Below, piece by piece: positions 47,728 through 60,451 of a stretch of 64,000 nucleotides of DNA. The DNA is from Zonotrichia leucophrys gambelii. Its lineage: Eukaryota; Chordata; Aves; Passeriformes; Passerellidae. A program made the translations under genes and the position numbers. The notes beneath the pieces were generated by a model. The model searched no databases and was not told the DNA's origin. It saw only the letters and a program-made list of their open reading frames with translations. Location of the stretch: the NCBI RefSeq assembly GCF_028769735.1, contig NC_088170.1:66255085-66319084 (forward strand), given 5' to 3'. Numbering within the stretch: the first letter of the stretch is position 1; every line of letters starts with the position of its first letter.

Positions 47728-50700
47728 CTGGAATAAAGCAAGAAATGGTTTTTCATCCTGCCAAAACTTTCACAATATTTAAGATTTTATTTTCTTGTTG
47801 TGTATTGGGCTGAAACTGAATTTAAAGCTTGAAAATGAATGCTGAGGTCTCCCCATGCAGCAGCTCAGCCCGTGGGAGGCTCAAGTTCAGCTCTGAGCAG
47901 AGGCTGCAGGGAGGTTCTCTCACACTTTGGGCAAGGACTCGTCCTCGTGTGCTTCACGTTGTCTCTTCCAGGAGAAGGCAGAAAAGTCAAAGGGTGGTAG
48001 GATGTGTGCAGCTGGGGAGTAAAATGTGGTGATTTCAGGAGCTGCTCATGTGTTGCTTGTTTGTGAACACTTCCTTTTCCAGAGTTTCATGTGCCAGCCC
48101 TGGGGCTGAGGGCGCTGGGCAGGTCTGGGGAGCTGCTGCATCCCCGTGGGCTGTCCAGGTTCTGCTCCTGCCACCTTCAGTCAGAGCTGCTGTTTTTCTG
48201 AGCTGGCTTGGAGCTTTTTAGTCTTGTTAAGTGGCAGAATAGCATGTATTACAAAAACAAACCCTCCTTTTCTTCCTGTTGTAATCAGTTAAATCGGCTG
48301 TGTAATTAAATGATGAGCTGGACTGTGGCTGTGTCAGTGTGTTCACAGCTCATCTGTGTAGAACAATTCTCTTTATTTGAGCCAGTATAAAGTGATACCA
48401 ATATCATTGAAATTTTGTAACTAGAAACCTGTAGCTTCTCTAGCTTCCTCAAAAATTAAGAACCTCCCTCTTTTAAAAAACTTCATCCAGAGTCTGTATG
48501 AGTGTTGTCTTGGTGATGTTTTAAACTGGGAATAGACTTCACATCATTAAGGCTGAATCTTAAAATATAATTATTGTTTGCTTCATTAATTTTGACTAAT
48601 GCGGAGAGAAAAATGATTAATCAGGAGACTTAACATAATTAGTGCAGTGTGGCAACTGACTACTTAAATATAAGTCTGTTAACGTGGGAAGCATAGCTCT
48701 TGTTTTGAAATGTTCTACTTTGTGTTAGAATTGAAAATATTAGAACCATTTTACTCTTTAAATTGATGTGGCAAATCTTAGTGCTGTGAAAACATTTGTA
48801 TTCTACAACTAATTATGATGTACAAAACAGGAAATCTGAAATTATGTTGGAAATAATGTCAGCATTTTGGAGAATTTTTCAATGTTATTTTGATTTATGT
48901 TGCTGGGAAAAAAATATTTTATATGTCATCCTGATATATGGCATTGGGAAAGCAAAGAAGAAATTTATTGCAGAGAACTGCTACGTTCAGTCTTGCTGAA
49001 GGATGGTTTTGCTTGTGTGCCTAGTAGCCTGTCTTGGTTAAAAGAAGTATGAGCAGTGTCAGTGTACAGAAGGGATATTTTAGTTCTCAAAAGCCTCTGG
49101 GAACTGCAGGTATAATATACTTTAAAAGTGCAAGGAATTAAAAAAAAAGGCAATTTCAACTAAATTTTCTTATTTAATCATAACTAGTACCTGAAAAGCC
49201 ACTGGTGTAATAGTATGCCTTAACTTATATTAGGTTGAGGGTAAAATTCCTGAAATATTTCTGCTTTTCATCTGTCAATATTGTTTCTTAGGTCAAGTGT
49301 TTGATCTTCCCATAAATGCAGCAGATGATTTGCAGCATATTTTATTAAGACATAATTGTAAAGGCTAGGGCTGGGAAAGGTCATGGATTTCAGGAGGAGT
49401 GTGGGAGTAATACTCATGAGCTGTAGATGAAACAGATTTTATGTTACTGTGGGATCAGTTCTAGCCACAGCAGGAGTTCTAAGAAATGCAGTCTTTTCAT
49501 GGAAGAGCATAAAATGATTTGCAGTAGTAGAAAAGCTGCTGTGTTTTTCCATGCAGGCTGTGTCCCTGTGTCCCATGGCTGCTGGGGTGGCACCTGTGTC
49601 ACACCCAGGGCTCGCTGTGTCCCCTGGAGCTGCAGCAGCTGCTGGGAGGGCTGAGCTCGGCAGGGTTTGCATCTCCTGACACACAAACAAACGTGTGGCT
49701 GAGTGACCACTGCTCTGTGGCCGCCGTGCTGCTCTGTCATGGCACTGAGGGAAGAGAAGAATCCTGATGAAAGGGCCAGATACCAGCTACACCCTTGGGA
49801 AGAGAAGAACAAAGGGTGACTTCAGCTCAGACATAAGGCATTAGCTGGTTGTGGCACAAGTCAGACCAGTCTTTGCATACTGGCAAGCCCCAAATTATAC
49901 CCAGCCTGAGTTTTTACATTGAAGTCTGTTAAGAGCTGACATAAATGTTTCAGGTTGTGTTGACAGAGGTTGGGGCACAAGGGTGGGTTGTGCATTGCTT
50001 TTGTCCTCTTTTTCTTTCAAGAAAGGAGCATTGTTCAAAATTGGGCTTACTCTTTTCAGTACAGCTTGTTGAAAATTGGCAATTATGGTTTCTTCTGGCT
50101 TTGCAACTGATTATGTTAACCTTCAGCAAATTAATTACCTTCTGGCTCATGACTGCACACAACACTTTGTGAAATGGAATTACAGCAGAGCCCTGCCAGA
50201 TCTTGTCACTCCACTTTGTAACCCTTGTGGGAACTTTCATAAGGCTCAGCAGTGAGGTGATGACATGAGAACTCCAACTGCAGCTCCCAGCTGGTTAGGT
50301 GTAGGTATTGCTGATGGAGTGATCTAGTTTTAAGGTTTAATTATTTACATGAAACTCACAGAAAAACAAATTGCAAATTAGGACTAATTAAATGGCCAAG
50401 TTCTATTTTATTAGAGTATATTCTTTTTTCTGTTTTACTCTGAGTTTTGTACTTTCATTGTTCCATTAACTAGAAATGTTAATAGGCTATGTTATTAAAA
50501 ATAAAAAGATAGGCATATTGCAGTAACTGATTAATATTGGTAGAGTTTCTGTAAGCCCTTTAGTCCATTTTTGCTTAAAAGCAAGATAAAGTATTTGATT
50601 TAAATTCTATGGGATATATAGACTCCTAAATTCTCATTTCATGTTTTGACACTCTGTGGAATATTGCTTAGCAAGGCTGCCTTGATTTCCCTGCTCTTGC

Positions 50701-51847
50701 TTTGAGTCCTTTGGAGATCACTTTAAAATTGATTTGAGAGGGTTTTTAGTAGCAGTTAATTCTACTGATTTCCAAAGTGACCATTTTCCATTGGTGAACG
50801 TGCAGTGTCTCATAGGGGATGTTGCAAAACTGCAAGAGTTCTACCATAGTGAAACTTGATTTTTCATTAGGATGAGAGTTCTGTCACATTTCTTCAGAGA
50901 AGTTAAATCTTTCCTTTCATATTTTTCACTCATTACTCCTCATGCTGTAGAACTACAATAGTGTCTATTCTGAATGCTGGTTATTAAGAGGGGGAGAGTG
51001 CATGTGTTTTGCTGTTGCAATGGGCTTTTTTTAGTGCAGAGCATAATGCAATATATTGATTTTCCAAAGAGTTCTACTCTATCTTTCAGCTTTTTTATTT
51101 TCTTTGGAATGGAGAGAAATTTCAGTTAAGCCAAAATCTCACCTTTTCTAAGTCTATTGGAAAACACCCACAAAATCAGACATGATAAACTTGGGAGACA
51201 TAAGAGAGGTATCAGTATAGATCTCTAGTACAGTTATAGTGTATATATGTGTGTGTGTGTGAGAGAGAGAGTAATGTGGCTTATTGCTGTCTGTGATGCA
51301 GCAGTGATGTTAAAAAGCAAATTGTTGTCAAGTGGTGAGGGGGTGAGAGAGTTAACCTGGGACAAATGCTTGTGTTCATTGTGTGTGAGTTCTTGCCATC
51401 CTCACCACAAATATGCTCACACATAAGGAAACAGAAGGTAGCTGGTTTCAGTTCAGTAGCTCTGTTATGAGCAAAGGGAAGATGATTATTTCTGTGTAGC
51501 AGCAGGATTGCTGTTGTGTGTGTCAGCAGTAAGAAAATGCTGCTTTTGAGGGAAATGTGCTGGTAGTGGACATGGCATTGGCTTAGTGTAAACTCATAGT
51601 GATTCCAGAGACTAAACTATTGACACCTGGGCTTGGGTGGGATCCATGAGCAGCAATCATGGTGAAGACAAAGGAGCTGCTGCTCATTTCCAGGCTCAGT
51701 GCTCTGCCACACGATATGAGGAGGAAGGTTACAACAATTGAAGGAACTGTTCTTTTTTCAGTCTCTGGGGAAAAAAGAATAGTCCAACACACTTGATCAG
51801 ATCTCCTGTTCCTGGCATTTTAACACTTCTCTGAGTGCAAGAAAACC
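47728..51847 (+). other. USP6NL intron segment
   Basis: A+T-rich intron with one microsatellite (51241-51272) and a G+C-richer patch at 49550-49660. No exon or mobile element that I can support. Confidence 0.45.
51241..51272. repeat. Compound microsatellite (TA)n(TG)n(AG)n
   Basis: TATATATG, then TGTGTGTGTGTG, then GAGAGAGAGAG, directly visible. Likely length-polymorphic. Confidence 0.9.
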
Positions 51848-52003
51848 ACAAAAGGGTTGAGGCTGGAAGAGACCTCTGAAAGTCATCAGTGCTCAAGCAG
51901 GGCTATGCAGAGCTGCTTGCCCAGGACACCCCATGAACATCTCCAAGGATGGAGAGAGATTCCACAGCCTCCCTGGTAACCTGTGCCAGTGCCACTGATC
52001 ATC
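51848..52003 (-). mobile_element. Degraded CR1 fragment, antisense
   Basis: AGGGTTGAGGCTGGAAGAGACC, GCAGAGCTGCTTGCCCAGGAC, AACATCTCCAAGGATGGAGA and CCTCCCTGGTAACCTGTGCC are the reverse-complement landmarks of the CR1 3' region. The copy is short and diverged. Confidence 0.75.
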
Positions 52004-53741
52004 TTTCAGCTGGCTTCACAAAGTGTCTGGTAGTGTGTGTGCCCTGACTTGCTGAGGTTGGGATATGGAATTGGCTGGTTCCTGGCTGCAGGCATCACAG
52101 AGCAGCAGAATGGCAGGGTGAGAGAGCATGGCAGGGCTAAAGTCTGTGCAGGAGAATGACTTTGTTTGTTTGTTCTGGGATATTTGGTACAGAGATCTGA
52201 TTTTTAGGTTTTACTCTTGAATTTTTGTACTTTTATCAAAAAAAATGTTATTGTCAGCCTCTGACGTCCTGGGTATTTCAAGTTCCTAAGATATCTTGAA
52301 GAGTACAGGAATTATGATCAGAAAATATGTAAAATCTCCATCCTTTACGTAGGGAATGCCAGTTACAGAAATCTAAACTGTATTTTTTCGAGTTACCTAA
52401 TTTTGTGGTTTCTTAGGTAATAAGCCAGGAAAAGGGTACTTCAAGCCCCATTTCAAGTAAGTCCTTTCAGTAAAACGCTTTTCCTGCAGCACTTGGAAAA
52501 CACCAGTAAGAATTCTTGCCCAAGAGCAGAACAGTGATGTGTTACAGGAGCCCTGGCCTCTGAGGCTGTTTGTTCAAATCCTTTTGTTTATTATGGGCTG
52601 GAATGCAGGGCTGTGGGCTGGGCTGGAGAACACCAGCGTGGTGCCTTCGTGACACTCGGCATTAACAAACGGCAGCTTTGTTCCAGCCCCTGCAGCTCCT
52701 GCAGCTCTAGAGGGGCTGTGTCTGGAAAAAGGAGCACGTGTCAAGTGCCTCAGTTGTGTGCAGCAAATGCAGCAAGTGGAGGAGGAGAACTTTTCCCCCA
52801 GTCATTTCTGATAAACTCATTTAGAATATGGTGTAGAAGCAAACAGATTTACTTCATGAAGACTAAAACAGAACTCTACAAGGACTGGGAAGAAAATGAC
52901 AGTCTAAAGACTGGTAAAGTGTTGTGTAAAATTTTATATACTGGTCTTTAATTGTTTACATTGTGCTGTTATTATCTCTCATTTCAAATTATTGATAACT
53001 GAGTTTAAACTAATAATATCTAAGGAATATAATTATGTTTAATGGTGGAAGAAATGTAGCTCAGTTAACTTCTGGAAATAACATTTCAGAGAAAGTGTTG
53101 CTATGCGAAAGGGATTGTTTTTAACTAACAGTTAACTAACTGGTCTAACTAACCAGTTCATTTTATGTTAGCTCTTCTCTGTTTTAGAAATTCTCTTTTC
53201 ATGAGTAGAAAGTATAATAAATGACGCTCAATCCCTTTTGTTCAGAGCAGTTTGGAGTATTGATGTGCAGGTATTTACCAAGATTCTTCCTTTTGAACAT
53301 GGTGTACCCACAGCAAAATACTATTAAGTGTACGTCATGGCTTTTATTTCGTTGTTTATGGGAATGAACTGGAAGGAAAATAAACAGCCTGAGTATTTAA
53401 GGGACTCTCTGCTATGACCAGAGAGTTTGTTTATTGCTCTGATATGTGCTTTGAATGTGTAGATGCATAGCAGCTGGTGGTGGTGCCTGCACACAGGAAT
53501 TTGTGCCAGTGCAGCTCTTTGAGCAGTGGGATGTGTAATGTGCAAACAAGCAAGAATTTTAGTAAAGTAATGGGAAACAAAGTAACATTTCCAATTCTTT
53601 TGGGGTTTTCAGAGTGCTCTGCATTGGTGAGACTGATGGTGGGTTAAAGGACAAAAAAGGAAAAAATAACTTTTCAGAATTTGGGATAAGGTTGCAGAGG
53701 ATGCTCTTGGTATATTGAGCCCCATGGAAGGAGGCATCACT
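52004..53741 (+). other. USP6NL intron segment, nothing recognised
   Basis: A+T-rich intron. No exon, RNA gene or repeat that I can support. Confidence 0.5.
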
Positions 53742-54110
53742 TCTGAGGGTGCTGGTCCACAGTGGGTGAGCCTGAGCCAGTGTGTGCCCAGGGGCCAGGA
53801 AGGGCAGTGGCATCCTGGCCTGTGCCAGCAATGGTGTGGCCACAGGACCAGGACTGGGATTGTCCCCTGTACTCAGCACTGATGAGGCCACACCTTGGAT
53901 CCTGGGGTCAGCTTTGGCTCCTTGTGACAAGAAGGACATTGAGGTGCTGCAGTGTGTTCAGAGAAGGGAGTGGAGCTGTGGTAGGGTTGGAGCACAGGTC
54001 CTGTGCACAGTGACTGAGGGAGCTGCGGGTGTTTGTCCTGGAGAAAAGAGGCTCAAGGGGGGGAACCTACTGCTCTCTACAACTCCCTACCAGGAGGGTG
54101 TAGCCAGGTG
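53742..54110 (+). mobile_element. CR1 LINE, sense, left part (split by an LTR)
   Basis: GTGGGTGAGCCTGAGCCAGTG, AATGGTGTGGCCACAGGACC, GGACATTGAGGTGCTGCAGTG and CTACAACTCCCTACCAGGA follow the order of a CR1 3' ORF2 region in a worn copy full of frame breaks. It breaks off at the CCAGGTG junction, where the antisense LTR begins, and resumes at about 54499. Confidence 0.85.
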
Positions 54111-54492
54111 GGAATTGGAAAGCAAGGCAACCCTGACAAGGGGGAGAAAGATGAGGAGGACTCCATAACATCAGAAGGCTAATTAATTACTTTATTATAC
54201 TATTTTATTCTATATTATATTACACTATATTACATTGTATCTAAACTGAATTTGCCAAACACTCAACTGCCCTCCTCTCGTGACTGTCAGCCGTCAGTCC
54301 CGACACACACACACACACACACAGAGCCCTGATAGGCCAAGGAAACAAAACACCATCACTTTGGATAAACAATCTCCATATTGCATTCTACTTTGGCACA
54401 AACACAGGCACAGCAAATGAGATAAGAATTGTTGTGATCATTTTTTTCTCCCTGCTTCTCTCACTGCTTCTCTCAGGTTCAGAGAATGTGAA
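54111..54492 (-). mobile_element. Solo LTR inserted in CR1, antisense
   Basis: The element interrupts a CR1 and has CAGGTG on both sides (54105-54110 and 54493-54498), compatible with a 6-bp target duplication. The TG/CA termini suggest the true ends could be shifted by two or three bases. On the minus strand it carries a GTATAATAAAGTAATT polyadenylation region, a (GT)n run and the closing GTCAGGGTTGCCTTGC. It is about 382 bp, without retroviral genes. Being inside the CR1, it is the younger of the two. Confidence 0.85.
54303..54323. repeat. (CA)n microsatellite inside the LTR
   Basis: About ten CA repeats, directly visible, within the antisense LTR at 54111-54492. Confidence 0.85.
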
Positions 54493-54498
54493 CAGGTG

Positions 54499-54786
54499 AG
54501 GACTGGCTTTTCTTGCAGTAACAAATGTCAGAATGAGATGAAACAAGTTCAAGATGCATTGAGGTGGTTTAGATTGGATATTAGGAACAATTTTGTTCCC
54601 AAAAGGGTTCTCAAGCACTGGAAATAGGCTGCCTAGGGAAGTGGTGGAGTCACCATCCCTTGAGGTATTTAAAAGCACTTGGTGCTTGGGGGCATGGTTT
54701 AATGGTGGGCTCTGCAGTGATGGGTTAATGGTTGGACTCAATGATCTTAAAAGTCTTTTCCAACCTAAACAAATCTGTGATTCTTC
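54499..54786 (+). mobile_element. CR1 LINE, sense, right part with 3' end
   Basis: This continues the CR1 from 54110: GTTTAGATTGGATATTAGGA, GAAGTGGTGGAGTCACCATC, GGTTGGACTCAATGATCTTA, TTTTCCAACCTAAACAAATC and TGTGATTCTT at the 3' end. Together with the left part it is one 5'-truncated CR1 of about 660 bp. Confidence 0.92.
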
Positions 54787-57392
54787 TTAAATTTATGGCA
54801 CATCTGTAAGAGGCAGTTTATTATACTGCTGCTGATGCATGAGCACTGCAATGTACCTTGTACCTATTGCTCCTTCAGTGTAAGGAGCTCACTGGGGCTC
54901 TTGGTGGTACTCATTTCATACTGCCTTCATGAGGGAGCTCCTCCATGGTTGTTACCTTTGCCAGGTGAGGTACAGCCTAGTCATTTTTTAGGCTGTTTCA
55001 GAGAGAACAGCTCAGTGAGTTAAAGTAACCCCAAAGACCATTCCTATAAACTATATGCCTACCTTTGTAGGGACTAGAGATGTGAGGATTGTACATGGAG
55101 ATCACTTGAAAAAAGGCTGTGCCTTATTGGTTTGCACTTCTGAACAGGATTAGAAGCCATGCAGGCTTAGACAAACAATTCAAAATACAGGTACTTAGTA
55201 AACCTTGTAGACCAGGAACTTCTCTTTTTGTGGGAAAGAAGAGTGTTTTACTGTCTTCTGGCCATTCCTCCCTCACAGCAGCTGAGTTCTGCCAGGCTGT
55301 GGTGAAGGCCAGGTGTAACTGTGGGCTCTGTGGTAGCCACCCCAAGCAGGAGCTGCTGCCAGGCTGTCACAGGCTGTTCAGCTCCTTCTTGGCTGCTGGA
55401 AACATGAGAGATAGTCCTGCCAGTTTCCCCTCCTTTATTCTGGAAATCTGAGTTACTGCAGGGAGTGCAAGAGGGATCCTCAGTGTTTAGCTCAGTGATT
55501 TAAATGAATACAAAATTACATTGTTGTAAATTTTTCTCCCTACCTCCCCCTTAAAATACATGTTTAGGTGGATTATAGGGGTGTTTGGGTCAAGATTCTG
55601 TGATGTCTGTAGGGACTCCATCCACAGCTACTCTTCATCCATGTGGAACAGAAGAGAGAAGTCATGAAAGCAAGAGTGAAGCAGGATTTTTTTAAGTTTC
55701 ATCAGATCATGAAAGCATATCTCTGTTTCTTGCAAAAATCTCTATCCTTGAGAAGTTTCAGTAAAATTCAGCATTTAATTTTTACACCTATTTGTAGGCT
55801 ACAACCTTATTTTTTCTTTACTAGTGTTTATTTTTACTTGGATTTGTTGTTTTGCTGTTAAATGTCACTAATGGCAGCTGCTTGTACCTTGTAAGCCTGT
55901 CTGATTTTGGGGGGACTTGAAAGTGCTGTTTAACATGCCACTGTTGACAGAATTTATCATCAGGTCATTGCTAATATATCTCCCATGTTTTAGTTCAAAT
56001 CAGTTCTCTGTACTAATTAATTGACAATATATTAATGTTAACCTTATTTGTGATGGCATTGTTTCCTGTATAATCTATAATGCTAACTTTTAATTTGTAA
56101 ATTTAATCAAACTTGTATAATATTTTTAACAGCTTTCACTGAGATAACACTGAACAAAACTGATAAGACTTTAGAATGCAAATTATTTGTCTTCAATTTC
56201 ATAGAGATGCATTTTTGTGCCAAAGAATTTTTCTTGTTCCCATATTTAGCTTTTACTTTATCAGGAATCAATTTAAAATTTTAAAGTTGGAGGTATTTAA
56301 ATATTTCCTCCTTTAAGAAAAATCATGTTTAATGCTTATCTCCCAAAATAAAAGCTCTTGCTCCCATCTCAAGCTGTTTTCTGGGTTTTCAGTATGGATG
56401 GATTAATGAAACATTGAACTATCTCAGTGCAGCTGGAAGGTTAAGATGATTCTGGCAGAAAGCAAAGAGGATTACTTTAAAGGCAATGAATATGATAATT
56501 TACACACTAAATGTAATTGAATTGTCATGAGACACAGAACATGCCAAACTTTGATTCACACATTGCTTATGCAGAGGAAGGCATGGTAAGCCATGGCCAC
56601 ATTTTCAGCATAAATCAGGAACTTGCTTTCTGGTGCAAATACAGTTTGGCATTCTTTTAAGCAAAGGTTTCAACTTTTTTCAGCTTACACTGTTATTCTG
56701 TCTGTCTTTGAAGATCTATGCATGTCCTTTTGAGCACGTTTTACAATAAAAATAGAAACCATTTTTAATTCTGTTTAAAAATGTATCAGCTACGTACTAT
56801 GTCAATGTATTGACTACTGTGTATTACCATATTGCTTATATTATATATAAGCAGTTATACAATATCTGCTTATATTCAGCCACACTCTTTGACTCTTTCT
56901 CAAATTAAATCTAATCTCTTCTACTCGGAAATTAATGATAGGACTTTTAATCTATTTCTTGAAGCTCAGCAGCAGGTGAGGTTTAAACAAGGGAGCTTTT
57001 CCCCAGAGCTGTCCATTGGAGAAGTGGAGATTTGGGTCAATCAGTACTTGAAGTTGCTGAAGGAATGTCAGGTTTCTGAGGAAGTTAAAAGTTTATTTTT
57101 TAAAACCTCACAATTAGTCTTCTGTAAAGATTTGCTGTAAGCACAGATCTGCTGTACAGAAGGAAACACTATTTAATTTTGGTTACAATTCCTTTATCTT
57201 CTCACTTTGAAAGTAAAACCAGGCTTCACCCACTGCTTTGTGTCTGTGTTGCTTTGGTAGCTTTAGTGGACATTGTCAGTTCAGCAGACGCACTGTGTCC
57301 ACCAGTAAAGATTAGGAACCAGAGGGTGGTAACTGTGCTGGGGGAGTGCTGGAGCGCCCTGGCAGTGCTGTGGGGCTGTGTCTGTGCCCCTG
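54787..57392 (+). other. USP6NL intron segment, nothing recognised
   Basis: A+T-rich intron. A 102-codon ORF at 56832-57140 has no recognisable similarity or splice context. No repeat that I can support. Confidence 0.45.
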
Positions 57393-57768
57393 TGTTGAAG
57401 TGAAGGGAGCGACCCACCTTTGTTGGTCAGCATCTGACTCTGATTTATTGATCAACCAGGCACTTGTTATAACAATGTTAATTCACTTCATGCATATTGC
57501 AAAATCTGAGCTCCTGATAGGCTGTAGAGAAAACTTCAGCTCCTCCTTTTGTTTACAATACCTGAAGTTAGTTTACTGAAACCAAGATCAGTGTTCTCAC
57601 CATGATATGAAAGGTTCTCAAAACCTTCATATCTGTTCCCAGACTGGCCATGTGTTCCCAGTAGCAGCCAAGGACAGAACGGTCTGAGAATCTTGTTATT
57701 TATATAAAAGGTGGCTGAGAACCTTAATTATTTACAGAATCAAGCCTGAGAAAGGCTGCTTTACAGCA
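57393..57768 (-). mobile_element. Solo LTR, antisense
   Basis: On the minus strand it begins TGCTGTAAAGCAGCCTTTCT, has a TTTTATATAAATAAC TATA region and GATCAATAAATCAGAGTC (polyadenylation signal), and ends GGTCGCTCCCTTCACTTCAACA. That order and the length of about 376 bp fit an avian LTR. I could not find a matching target-site duplication, so the edges may be off by several bases. No retroviral genes are adjacent. Confidence 0.75.
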
Positions 57769-59672
57769 GGCTTCTATCTTTCCCTCAGCTGAGTACTTTC
57801 ATGGCCTCTTTCTTTAAGCCATGTCTGAACCAGGCTCTCCACACCCCTGGGTGTCACAGGGCTGGGGAGGGCTCTGGGAGCTCTGAGCTCACATGGGCAG
57901 CCAGGGTGACAGAGCCCTGCAGTGGCTGTAAAGCTGTGACAGAGAAAAGCAAACCTGAGACCAATTTCTTTGTGTCTTGAGCCCCCTTTCAGCTTAGGAG
58001 TAAAGGATCCAGCACCAAAGCAGAGGAGGAGCAGTGCCCTGCTTGGACACACCAAAGTCTGAGCAAATGAAATTATTCTACTCCCCCCTTATCTTACAGG
58101 GAGGAAATTATTTGTCAGTGTGGTAGCTTAGAGATGTGAAGCTTCCAAATATAGCAGATTGAATTAGTATTTTTTTTCTCCCTCAAATACTGTGTAAATA
58201 CATGTGTGGTGGTTCTGCTGCATGCTGGAGAAAATGGCAGAGCTCTGTGTATTCTTAATAAACAGGAGTAATGTAATGGTGACAGAGGGGTCCAGGTGAG
58301 GGTAACCACGTGTGATTTCTGGGCATCATAAATGAAAGCTTTGAAGAAGCAGCCAGACCTTCCCTTAGGGAAGCTTGGACAGGCAGTGCTGTTTTCCAGT
58401 GCTGGTGCTTGTGTCTCTGTGGGTCATACTGAGGTTCTCTGAGTGCTCCCCTGGAGAAAGGGGGAGTGCAAACAAGCAGAGACCATGTTAAATCTCTAAC
58501 AGATGGCTTAAAAGGCCTCCTTGGCACAACTTCTTGTCTAAATGTTGAGAAATATGTAGGTAACCTTTACTAAAGGAACACAGGTTTGAACAAATAATTG
58601 TGTTAATGTCATATGATAGAAAACTGTAATATCTGATCTGTTTTTCTATTTCATGGCCCAGATGGTTGGTATGTACAATTCCTGAAGTTCATTATGTTGC
58701 CATGAACTAGATAGGGAAAAAACCCCACATGCTTGGAGTTATTTTTGTAACAGTGTTAGATTGAAATATATTTTAAACCTTTTTCAAACCTTGCTTTATC
58801 TGAAGTTCGTTGCTTTTTAATAATCAAAAGAATTCAATGCTTAAATATTTCACAAACTTAATTAAAGCGGATTTACCTCATGGGTTTGATATATTTGGGA
58901 TATTGAAGTACATTCTGTTGTTGGATATTCAGAATAACAGCTTTTCCTTTCTTGGTGCTCTCTGTTCCTGTCCATTTCCTAGAGATGGTTTCTGTTCAAG
59001 GAACAGGACTGAGCAAAACTTGAGCTCCACTCGTGTAGTAAATGCTGCATCTGCAGTGTCCTCATGTCCTGTGCTTACTCACACACTGTTTTTTTTGTTT
59101 TTGCCTGTCAACCTTCCTGTTGTCATATCCTTACACTTATTCCAGCTCTGGGTTGCCCAAGTTGCAGTTCTGACACTGTAATGACATCCTTCCCCATTTT
59201 CTGAGAAATAAGTAGGCTATTTCCAAGAAACCATGCAGTACTTCTTCAGTATTCCAAAATCTCTACAAATCCTGTATTTACTTCACAATTTTGTTTTAAG
59301 CCAGTAGTGAATGTTTCAGCTTTCTTTGCTGTTAGAATGTTTGTGGAATTGCCAATTAGTGGCCTTTAGTACTTTCTTCAGCCTTTCAGTTAGTGGGTTG
59401 TGCAGAATTATTTCATTACTGTATTTAATATCTACATTGGTGGAAAATCAGAAATATTCTAAACTCAGCAAACAAAGATACTGTGCAGTAACTGTACTTT
59501 GCTTTGAGCAGTATTCAGGACATGTACCAAGGTCATATTTTCCTTTGACACAACAGTTTTGGCATTTCTCTGTTGAAGCAGTCTCCCTGAAGTTGATTTT
59601 CCAAGTATTTGGCTGCAGTTGTTTTTTCACAAGGGAGAAAATCTGAATAACCTGGTTTTAATTCCTCTGCAG
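57769..59672 (+). other. USP6NL intron segment before the first shared coding exon
   Basis: A+T-rich intron with no recognisable repeat. It ends in a good acceptor, TTAATTCCTCTGCAG, at 59672. Confidence 0.55.
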
Positions 59673-59746
59673 GTGCAGATGCTGAGCAGGATGCTGCTGT
59701 CAAACTTGCCCAGGAACGAGCAGAGATAGTTGCCAAGTATGACAGA
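59673..59746 (+). CDS. USP6NL: USP6NL (RN-tre), first shared coding exon
   Basis: The exon lies between acceptor CTCTGCAG (59672) and donor AGA|GTAAGT (59746/59747). With the G carried over from 29278 it gives 25 codons, (G)ADAEQDAAVKLAQERAE then IVAKYDR. LAQERAEIVAKYDR is the conserved N-terminus of USP6NL/RN-tre, the RabGAP whose TBC domain stimulates GTP hydrolysis by Rab5 and related Rabs and which also binds Eps8 (family knowledge). The exon is phase 1 at its start and phase 0 at its end, and it matches the next exon exactly. Human USP6NL, as I recall it, begins MNSDQDVALKLAQERA. Here the residue aligned to that Met is Ala, so this exon cannot itself supply the start codon in this species. 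Confidence 0.95.
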
Positions 59747-60451
59747 GTAAGTGAACTTTTTAGTCATTTAAAAGACATTTTATAATGAATCTTCATAATA
59801 TGTCTGTTTAAAAAGTGAATCATGATTCCAGCTAGCTGTTGTTTAAAATACTCTGTTGGGTACTAATCTGGTGTTTAATGATACACTGGCCTCTGTGTGA
59901 ATTAAACTCTCTCTCCATGGGGGATATTCTGGATAATGACTCAATCAAGTCATTTTTCAGGTGCATAGCAAGTTACTTTGGGACCATTTCAGGGAGTGTA
60001 TTGTATTAGAAGTAGTGAAGGTGGGGTGTTTGAGGATGCTCAGATGCTCACATATCTCACAGATATGTGACATCAGAAGGACTCTCATTTTACTTTGAAT
60101 TTATTTAATCTTTTGTTAAGGTAGTACAAATACTGCAATCATAGCAGAAAAAGTAAAAGATGAGTGAGCTGTATTGTTTCTCATCTTGTGGGGATCTAAA
60201 GAAATCCCTGCTCATACCATGTTTGTTCTTGGACCCCTTGTCAGGAAAAGCTTGGCACAGAGTGTTCCCAAAATGCTTACACAGTAGTCAGGTATTTTTG
60301 TACCACTTATGGACTTTTTAAGTGTCACTGGAGTACAGAGCAATAGCCTTGTTTGTGGAGTTCATGGAATGTTTCATGTCCCAGAATTACTGCACACTGA
60401 GCAAACCACCAGTAAATGAGTGGCTCACCTTGGACTGAGGAAAAACCTGCT
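59747..60451 (+). other. USP6NL intron segment
   Basis: A+T-rich intron between exon 59673-59746 and a split LTR. Nothing recognised. Confidence 0.55.

Noticed and set aside
56832..57140. 102-codon ORF near the LTR at 57393
   Set aside because: No recognisable domain, no splice sites and no promoter; A+T-rich chance ORF is sufficient.
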